A DNA stretch of 7,687 nucleotides from an uncultured Synergistia bacterium (GTDB lineage Bacteria > Eremiobacterota > SpSt-956 > JAKJGF01), in contig CALARM010000860.1 of NCBI GenBank assembly GCA_937888925.1, forward strand, positions 1 to 7,687. The letters run 5' to 3'. The notes beneath the pieces were generated by a model, which worked only from the letters and a program-made list of their open reading frames with translations, was not told the DNA's origin and did not search any database. Within the stretch, counting starts at the first letter, position 1; each line of letters opens with the position of its first letter. Shown one piece after another: positions 1 through 4,550 of the stretch. A program made the position numbers and the translations under genes.

Positions 1-12
1 ACGGAGACATTG

Positions 13-20
13 AAAGGAGA
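13..20 (+). promoter_or_regulatory. Ribosome binding site deciding the TTG start of enzyme 1
   Basis: AAAGGAGA is complementary to the 16S rRNA 3' end and lies 5 bases (from the end of GGAG) before TTG at 25. The alternative TTG at 10 overlaps this site, so it cannot use it. The start at 25 also gives the same length (587 residues) and the same N-terminal register as the neighbouring paralog. Confidence 0.75.
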
Positions 21-24
21 TATT

Positions 25-1788
25 TTGAAAGGCAAGATTTTACTTTTTAATATATATAGAGTCATATACAGCATGCTTGAGACATCGGTAGAATCCCTGG
101 GATTAATGTCTCTGGCCGCTTTTCTGGAAGACAGAGGTTATGATGCCTCTGTATATCAGGGTGAACTGTTTTACGGAAGAGAATTTCTGAAAGAACAGGT
201 GAAAAAACATAAAATACTGGCAGCAGGTTTTTACTGTGATTTTGAAAATCAGCTTGAAGTCTGCCGTATGAGCAGAGAAATAGCAGAGGATTACGGTATT
301 CCTGTAATATTCGGCGGGCCTCAGGTTACAGGCTTTAATGCAGAATATCTGAAAAAATCTATGTCTATGGCCTGTGTGTACGGAGAAGGGGAGATAACAC
401 TTCTCCGCATACTTGAATGTTTATATAACAACGGAGGCAACTGGAAAGAACTTGACGGAATAATTTATGTGGATGAAAAAGACAGTCTGATAAAGAAACC
501 TCCCGGCCCGGTTGTTTCAAACCTTGATGAACTGCCGCTTCCTGCCTATCATCGTCTGGTAAATAAACCGCAGGTAAGGAAAAAGGCCACAATACTTACA
601 GGAAGAGGATGTCCTTTCAGATGTGCCTTCTGTCATGAAGGTAATATTTCCCGTCCTTTAAGACTCAGAAGTGTTGACAGGGTTTTAAAGGATGTGGAAA
701 TTATATTGAACAGTGACGATAATATAAATTATATTGCCTTTCTGGATGATACCTTTACCATATCTCCCGAAAGGGTAAAGGATATATGCAAGGGGCTTGG
801 CCGCCTCAGAGAAAAAAGGGATTTTGTCTGGTACTGTGAAGGTCATGTAAAACTTCTGAGTAAATGGCCTGAAATGCTTTATTATATGGCAGAAGCAGGG
901 ATGGTAAGGCTTCAAATAGGTATAGAATCAGGAGTTCAGAAGGTTCTTGATCTTTACGGGAAAGGAACTACTCTGGAAGATATAGAACATGTCATAAAAA
1001 CTGCATCTGATGCGGAAATTCACCAGGTTGTAGGCTTTTTTATAACAGGCGGTCCTTTTGAAAGTCCTGAAACACTGGAAATAAACAAAGCTTTTTATGA
1101 AAAACTGCTGGAAATGGCACCCGGTATACTGGAAATAGGGCCCAGTCCCCTTGTTCCATACCCGGATACTGCCATAGGAATGGAACCTGAAAAATATGGC
1201 ATTCATATTCTTGACCCGGAAGGTATAACAGGTTTTGCCGATTATACCGTTACGGAAACAGATAGTATGAAAAGAGAAGATATAGCGAAAGGACAGAAAG
1301 AATTGATATTTCATGGCATAAAAAAGATGACTTCTCTTTTTAAAGAAGGTAAAGTCCCTCATGAGAGAATTATAAATTCCTTCCGTGATTTTTCCTTTGC
1401 TATACCTTCTGTGTGGTATACTGCTGTTTACTGTGAAATTCCTTTTGTGAAAGCCTATTATAATCTATTTTTCCGCGGAGCAGTAAAGAGATCTGCAGAT
1501 ATTCCTCCTGAAGATCTTTATAGATGGCGTCCGCAGCGTATTATGGAAATGTGGAGCGATGTGGATTTTTCGGAAGGCTATCCGAGAATTGGCACCTATG
1601 TGCTTTCACCTCTGGAATTTGAACTGTTGCTTTATTCTACAGGAAAATTGCGTCTTAAAGAAATGCTTGTCACGATTTATGAGAAATTTTCTCAGAGATT
1701 TGAACATTATGAAGAATATGAAAAAGAAGCATTTCTTTTACTTAAAAAATTTGAAGATAAGTACTGGCTCGCCTATACTCCTTTATAG
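25..1788 (+). CDS. B12-binding-type radical SAM enzyme 1, probable RiPP maturase
   Basis: Predicted cobalamin-dependent radical SAM enzyme of 587 residues, probably modifying the Nif11-type peptide encoded at 3856. The N-terminal part (about residues 4-150) has the B12-binding-like pattern: KILLFN first strand, GGPQ at 97-100 and YGEGE around 119-123. The radical SAM core follows, with C196, C200 and C203 in CPFRCAFC (CX3CX2C, binding the 4Fe-4S cluster), then FLDDTFT, WYCEGH (Cys271), LQIGIESG and ITGGPFES. The C-terminal 60 residues (from Y525, VLSPLEFELLL) look like a winged helix of the PqqD/RRE type. I chose TTG at 25 because AAAGGAG at 13-19 sits 5 bases before it and it gives MKGKILLFN, which aligns exactly with MSHKILLFN of enzyme 2; an upstream in-frame TTG at 10 lacks this support. 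It is likely co-transcribed with enzyme 2, 46 bases downstream. The family call is firm; C-methylation is inferred, and other radical chemistry is possible. Confidence 0.9.
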   Translation: MKGKILLFNIYRVIYSMLETSVESLGLMSLAAFLEDRGYDASVYQGELFYGREFLKEQVKKHKILAAGFYCDFENQLEVCRMSREIAEDYGIPVIFGGPQVTGFNAEYLKKSMSMACVYGEGEITLLRILECLYNNGGNWKELDGIIYVDEKDSLIKKPPGPVVSNLDELPLPAYHRLVNKPQVRKKATILTGRGCPFRCAFCHEGNISRPLRLRSVDRVLKDVEIILNSDDNINYIAFLDDTFTISPERVKDICKGLGRLREKRDFVWYCEGHVKLLSKWPEMLYYMAEAGMVRLQIGIESGVQKVLDLYGKGTTLEDIEHVIKTASDAEIHQVVGFFITGGPFESPETLEINKAFYEKLLEMAPGILEIGPSPLVPYPDTAIGMEPEKYGIHILDPEGITGFADYTVTETDSMKREDIAKGQKELIFHGIKKMTSLFKEGKVPHERIINSFRDFSFAIPSVWYTAVYCEIPFVKAYYNLFFRGAVKRSADIPPEDLYRWRPQRIMEMWSDVDFSEGYPRIGTYVLSPLEFELLLYSTGKLRLKEMLVTIYEKFSQRFEHYEEYEKEAFLLLKKFEDKYWLAYTPL

Positions 1789-1815
1789 TATTTTCAGTAG
1801 TTGAAATTTTTTCTG

Positions 1816-1825
1816 AAAGGGTGGA
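1816..1825 (+). promoter_or_regulatory. Ribosome binding site of enzyme 2 (imperfect)
   Basis: AAAGGGTGGA lies about 10 bases before the TTG start at 1835. It resembles the site of the precursor gene (AAAGGAGGTGA followed by ATATAAAT) but lacks one base and carries mismatches. With the TTG start, it predicts weaker translation than for the precursor, as expected for an enzyme against its peptide substrate. Confidence 0.6.
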
Positions 1826-1834
1826 ATATAAATC

Positions 1835-3598
1835 TTGTCTCATAAAATATTGCTTTTTAATGTAAGAAGATATCTGGGAAGACCATCTGATAACAGTTCT
1901 GACTATCCGGGAATTTTTTATCTGGCTGCAGTTCTGGAAGAAAAAGGCTATGATCCATGGGTCTTTCATGGCTTTACCCATGAAGTTCCGGAAATAATTG
2001 AAAGAGAAATTTCCAGCAGAAACATTGTGGCAACAGGCTTTACCTGCGATTTTGAAAATAGAACGGCAGTTGAGGAATTGAGCCTTTTTATAAAAGAAAC
2101 ATATGGTTTTCCTGTAATTATCGGAGGCCCTCAGGCAATTGATTTGAAAGAAGATTTTTTCCTCCGTTCCCGCTGTGATTATATACTCAGGGGAGAAGGA
2201 GAAGAAACATTTCCTCTCCTTATGGATTATATAGTTAAAGGTGAAGGTAAAAAAGAAGATATAAAAAACCTTGTCTGGATGGATAATGAACAAAAATTGA
2301 AACAAAACCCTCCCGGAAAGCCTGTAGAAGACCTGGATAATCTGCCCTTCCCGGCATATCATCGTTCTCTTCATAAGAACCGTAAATACGGACATACAAT
2401 CTTTACCGGCCGGGGGTGTCCTTTTTCATGTGCTTTTTGTTATGAAAGCAGTCACGAAAAGAAGATTCGCCTGAGGAGTATAGCTTCTGTAATAGAAGAG
2501 ATAAAACATAATTTTGATTTATATCCCTCTCTTAATTATATAGCTGTACTGGATGATACCTTTACCTTAAATCCTCAGAGAGTCGAAGAGTTCTGTAATG
2601 AAATAAATAAGCTGAGACGTGAAAAAGATTTTGTCTGGTACTGTGAAGCCCATATTCATACACTTTATAAATGGCCTGAAATGATACATAGGATGGCAAA
2701 ATCCGGCCTTGTAAGACTCCAGATAGGTGTTGAAACAGGGAATCAGCATATTCTGAATATGTACGGTAAACAGATTACCCTGGAAGAAATAGAAGCTGTT
2801 ATAGATGAAACTGTGAAGGCAGGCATTTCTCAGATAGCAACCAATCTTATAACAGGGGGGGCAATGGAAAGTGATGAAACTATTGCAATTACTATGGCTT
2901 TTGCGGAAAAATTACTCCGTAAAGCCCCCGGTGTTATTGATATTATGACAGGATTTTTGAGGCCCTATCCGGGAACTGCCATAGCAGCAAGACCTGATGA
3001 TTTCGGACTTACCATTCTGGATAAAGACGGGATTAAATCATTTGATGATTTCCCTCTTGTTAAAGGCCATGAGGCTTCTGTAGAAGATATTGTAAGATAC
3101 AGGCAGAAAGTAAACAATCATATCTTCAATACAATGAAAGAATTGCTCAGGAATAATCTTGTACCTTATGAAACTATTCTTTCTCATTATAAAAATGCAT
3201 GTCGGTACGGTATTACCTCTATGTGGTATTTTGACTTTTTCAAGAAGAATCAATTGCTTGACGAATATTTCCGTCTCATATGGAAAGGGGAAGCTGTAAG
3301 ATTTACAGAAGTTCCTTCTGAGGAACTCCTGTCATGGCGACCCCTTCGTACGGTAGAAATAAGAAGAGCAGTAAATTTCAGTGACGGATATCCGAAAATT
3401 TCAGATTATGTCTTATCTCCTCTCGAATTTGAATTGCTTTTAAGATGCAGCGGAAAATTGAATTTTAAAGAAGTCCTGGAAAGTCTTTATATGATTTTCG
3501 GCGGTAATTTTAAGGATATGGATGAATTTAAAATTAATATTTTAAACCTTATAAACACATTTGATAAAAAATACTGGGTAATTTTTTGTAAATTTTAA
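1835..3598 (+). CDS. B12-binding-type radical SAM enzyme 2, probable RiPP maturase
   Basis: Paralog of enzyme 1, with the same length (587 residues) and domain order; of the other three, it looks closest to enzyme 1. The B12-binding-like domain has KILLFN, GGPQ at 97-100 and RGEGEET. The radical SAM core has C195, C199 and C202 in CPFSCAFC, then VLDDTFT, WYCEAH (Cys270), LQIGVETG and ITGGAMES. The C-terminal winged-helix-like segment starts at Y525 (VLSPLEFELLL). The start is TTG, giving MSHKILLFN in register with its paralogs. The gene follows enzyme 1 by 46 bases without a visible terminator, so the two probably form one transcript. It ends 257 bases before the precursor gene. The conserved GFTCDFEN in the B12 domain is shared with enzyme 1. 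The specific reaction and target residue cannot be read from the sequence; peptide C-methylation is the leading inference. Confidence 0.9.
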   Translation: MSHKILLFNVRRYLGRPSDNSSDYPGIFYLAAVLEEKGYDPWVFHGFTHEVPEIIEREISSRNIVATGFTCDFENRTAVEELSLFIKETYGFPVIIGGPQAIDLKEDFFLRSRCDYILRGEGEETFPLLMDYIVKGEGKKEDIKNLVWMDNEQKLKQNPPGKPVEDLDNLPFPAYHRSLHKNRKYGHTIFTGRGCPFSCAFCYESSHEKKIRLRSIASVIEEIKHNFDLYPSLNYIAVLDDTFTLNPQRVEEFCNEINKLRREKDFVWYCEAHIHTLYKWPEMIHRMAKSGLVRLQIGVETGNQHILNMYGKQITLEEIEAVIDETVKAGISQIATNLITGGAMESDETIAITMAFAEKLLRKAPGVIDIMTGFLRPYPGTAIAARPDDFGLTILDKDGIKSFDDFPLVKGHEASVEDIVRYRQKVNNHIFNTMKELLRNNLVPYETILSHYKNACRYGITSMWYFDFFKKNQLLDEYFRLIWKGEAVRFTEVPSEELLSWRPLRTVEIRRAVNFSDGYPKISDYVLSPLEFELLLRCSGKLNFKEVLESLYMIFGGNFKDMDEFKINILNLINTFDKKYWVIFCKF

Positions 3599-3696
3599 AA
3601 AATTAGCAGGAATTTTATCGTCAGGTGAGAATAGATAATTGCAAAGTTAATTTTAATATCATTAGCCTTTCAATATAAATATTTTCCATTAATTAC

Positions 3697-3725
3697 TTTC
3701 ATTTATCTACTTGTTTTCATTTATC
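3697..3725 (+). repeat. Pair of 11-base direct repeats upstream of the precursor gene
   Basis: TTTCATTTATC occurs at 3697-3707 and again at 3715-3725, so the copies are 18 bases apart start to start with a 7-base spacer. They lie about 30 bases upstream of a possible -35 box at 3756. Tandem direct repeats just upstream of a promoter are a common arrangement for activator binding, including response regulators of peptide-producing loci. That role is inference only; in A+T-rich DNA an 11-base repeat may arise by chance. Confidence 0.5.
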
Positions 3726-3755
3726 CCGGTTACGAAGTTATTTTTTCTGTGAAAA

Positions 3756-3784
3756 TTGATAATTCAGTGTATTTTACATGAAAT
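3756..3784 (+). promoter_or_regulatory. Possible sigma-A promoter of the precursor gene
   Basis: TTGATA (3756-3761) and TGAAAT (3779-3784) are separated by 17 bases and match the -35 and -10 consensus at 5/6 and 4/6 positions. The predicted transcript would start near 3791, leaving a leader of about 65 bases. The rest of the 3599-3855 gap is A+T-rich, with no convincing gene or terminator. Such matches are easy to find in A+T-rich DNA. Confidence 0.35.
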
Positions 3785-3838
3785 TAAAAAATTAATGGTT
3801 TAGCCAGAATAGGCCATAAAAGAATATTATTTCTACGG

Positions 3839-3849
3839 AAAGGAGGTGA
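3839..3849 (+). promoter_or_regulatory. Very strong ribosome binding site of the precursor gene
   Basis: AAAGGAGGTGA is a perfect 11-base complement of the canonical bacterial anti-Shine-Dalgarno sequence. GGAGG ends 9 bases before the ATG at 3856. It is the best ribosome binding site in the window, as expected for an abundant substrate peptide. Confidence 0.9.
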
Positions 3850-3855
3850 ATATAA

Positions 3856-4137
3856 ATGTCATTAGAAAGTGCAAAAGCTCTTGTAGCAAAACTTCAGAGC
3901 GACCAGACCCTGGCAGGAGAATTCAGATCAGCAGGTTCTGAAGCAAAACTTCTGGAAGTGGCTAAAAAACACGGTTATGATGTAACTGTTGAGGAATTCA
4001 AGACTGCCAGCAAGGAAGTCAGAAGTGCTAAAGGCGCTAAAGAATTATCAGATGAACATCTTGATCAGGTAGCTGCAGGATTATCTATTGTAGGTGTTGA
4101 TTATGCATTTACAGCAGCCGAGACAGCTTCTCATTAG
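3856..4137 (+). CDS. Nif11-type RiPP precursor peptide
   Basis: This 93-residue peptide is the likely substrate of the surrounding radical SAM enzymes. Residues 1-75 match the Nif11-like leader family: an amphipathic first helix (SLESAKALVAKLQSD), then LLEVAKKHGYDVTVEEF, then the closing ELSDEHLDQVAAG (63-75). Ala-Ala-Gly at 73-75 corresponds to the double-glycine-type site at which leaders of this family are usually removed. The predicted core is residues 76-93, LSIVGVDYAFTAAETASH. It has no Cys, so thioether rings are unlikely; it is rich in Ala, Val, Thr and Ser, with one Tyr, one Phe and a C-terminal His. The ATG start is fixed by an ideal ribosome binding site. The segment KEVRSAKGAKE (53-63) seems to lengthen the leader before its closing motif. 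The leader call is firm; the exact cleavage site and the modifications are inferred. No protease or exporter is visible in the window. Confidence 0.93.
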   Translation: MSLESAKALVAKLQSDQTLAGEFRSAGSEAKLLEVAKKHGYDVTVEEFKTASKEVRSAKGAKELSDEHLDQVAAGLSIVGVDYAFTAAETASH

Positions 4138-4177
4138 TCAGGAAAACTTAAGTGTTGTAAGGACCGAGTGAAGGTTA

Positions 4178-4252
4178 TATTCATCAGACAGTGTAAAAGC
4201 TCTTGTTAACAGGATATTGTCTGATAAGACTCAGACATATTCCGGAGCATAA
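4178..4252 (+). pseudogene. Degenerate remnant of a second Nif11 precursor leader
   Basis: The frame reads YSSDSVKALVNRILSDKT, which aligns without gaps to residues 1-18 of the intact precursor (MSLESAKALVAKLQSDQT): 9 of the 17 residues after the first are identical, and E/D, K/R, L/I and A/V are conservative changes. At DNA level, codons 2-10 match at 23 of 27 bases. The position of the start codon is TAT, and no ATG, GTG or TTG is available between the in-frame TGA at 4169-4171 and the homologous segment. The frame ends at TAA 4250-4252, with no trace of the later leader or a core. It starts 40 bases after the precursor's stop codon, which suggests a decayed tandem duplicate. Confidence 0.7.
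4183..4237 (+). repeat. Overlapping inverted repeats able to form alternative hairpins
   Basis: ATCAGACAGTGT (4183-4194) can pair with ATATTGTCTGAT (4214-4225): 12 pairs including two G-U, loop of 19. The same TGTCTGA (4218-4224) can instead pair with TCAGACA (4231-4237): 7 pairs, loop of 6. The two pairings exclude each other. They lie within the Nif11 remnant, and no U-run follows, so a simple intrinsic terminator is unlikely. A role in the 3' part of the precursor transcript is possible but unproven. Confidence 0.4.
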
Positions 4253-4274
4253 ACCTTTCTGTTTAATGAAAGGT
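4253..4274 (+). repeat. Short perfect hairpin
   Basis: ACCTTTC (4253-4259) and GAAAGGT (4268-4274) form a perfect 7-base stem with an 8-base loop. The right arm contains a ribosome-binding-like GAAAGGTGG, but no start codon lies at a useful distance. There is no U-tract after it, so it is not a typical terminator. The function is unknown. Confidence 0.4.
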
Positions 4275-4351
4275 GGATATCACTTCCTCTGATTAAAACT
4301 TCCTCTTCTTTATTCACTTAACAAATTTTATTATGTTTAAATACAAAACGT

Positions 4352-4450
4352 AAATATGATGCAGATGGACTGGAGCTTTTCGTGATTTTTGTGTGAAGCT
4401 TTATCGGAAGTTTATACAAAATTAATATTCCAGTGATTTGCATCATATTT
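4352..4450 (+). repeat. Large interrupted inverted repeat (99-base stem-loop)
   Basis: AAATATGATGCA (4352-4363) is the perfect reverse complement of TGCATCATATTT (4439-4450). Pairing continues inward for three more pairs (one G-U), then after a small internal loop for seven more (4369-4375 with 4428-4434, one G-U). This gives about 22 pairs around a 52-base loop. Five Ts (4448-4452) lie at the right foot. It could be a structured 3' region or weak terminator of the precursor transcript, as the next promoter starts at 4474. It could also be a small non-autonomous mobile element with terminal inverted repeats. ACGTAA occurs at both sides (4348-4353, 4459-4464) but not exactly at the borders. 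Confidence 0.6.
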
Positions 4451-4473
4451 TTATCAGAACGTAAGGATGTAAT

Positions 4474-4502
4474 GTGACAGTTATTTTATTAATGACTGTA
4501 AT
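4474..4502 (+). promoter_or_regulatory. Sigma-A-type promoter of enzyme 3 with an inverted repeat in the spacer
   Basis: GTGACA (4474-4479) and TGTAAT (4497-4502) each match the consensus at 5 of 6 positions, with the ideal 17-base spacing. The transcript would start near 4509, giving a leader of about 42 bases before ATG 4551. ACAGTTA (4477-4483) and TGACTGT (4493-4499) form an inverted repeat with one mismatched pair; it overlaps both boxes, so a dimeric regulator bound here would block the polymerase. The promoter is well supported by spacing; the operator is inference. Confidence 0.55.
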
Positions 4503-4550
4503 AAACGTTTTCCTCCCGTCATGCGTCACGACTAAATAAAGGATTTTCTT

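Noticed and set aside
928..1362. 144-codon open frame on the minus strand
   Set aside because: It is wholly antisense to the radical SAM core of enzyme 1, is Phe-rich and has no convincing ribosome binding site or family match. It is a shadow frame.
1742..2395. 217-codon open frame on the minus strand
   Set aside because: It lies antisense to the end of enzyme 1 and the start of enzyme 2, has low-complexity Phe/Ile-rich composition and no recognisable motif. It is a shadow of the real genes.
3580..3604. AATTTTTT...AAAAAATT inverted repeat at the end of enzyme 2
   Set aside because: The stem is made only of A-T pairs and is not followed by a U-run, so it would not form a stable intrinsic terminator.
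3625..3678. Short GTG-started frame of 17 residues (begins VRIDNCKV)
   Set aside because: It is very short, has a poor ribosome binding site and no similarity to the precursor. Chance is the simpler reading.
4138..4209. In-frame stretch after the precursor stop codon encoding 23 residues with four Cys
   Set aside because: Reading through TAG would add a Cys-rich tail, but there is no sign of stop-codon readthrough, and the second half is the Nif11 remnant read out of frame, which accounts for the cysteines.
4138..4550. Cobalamin or SAM riboswitch before enzyme 3
   Set aside because: The enzymes use B12 and SAM, so I looked for one, but I see neither a B12-box-like element nor the conserved SAM riboswitch core in this gap or in 3599-3855.
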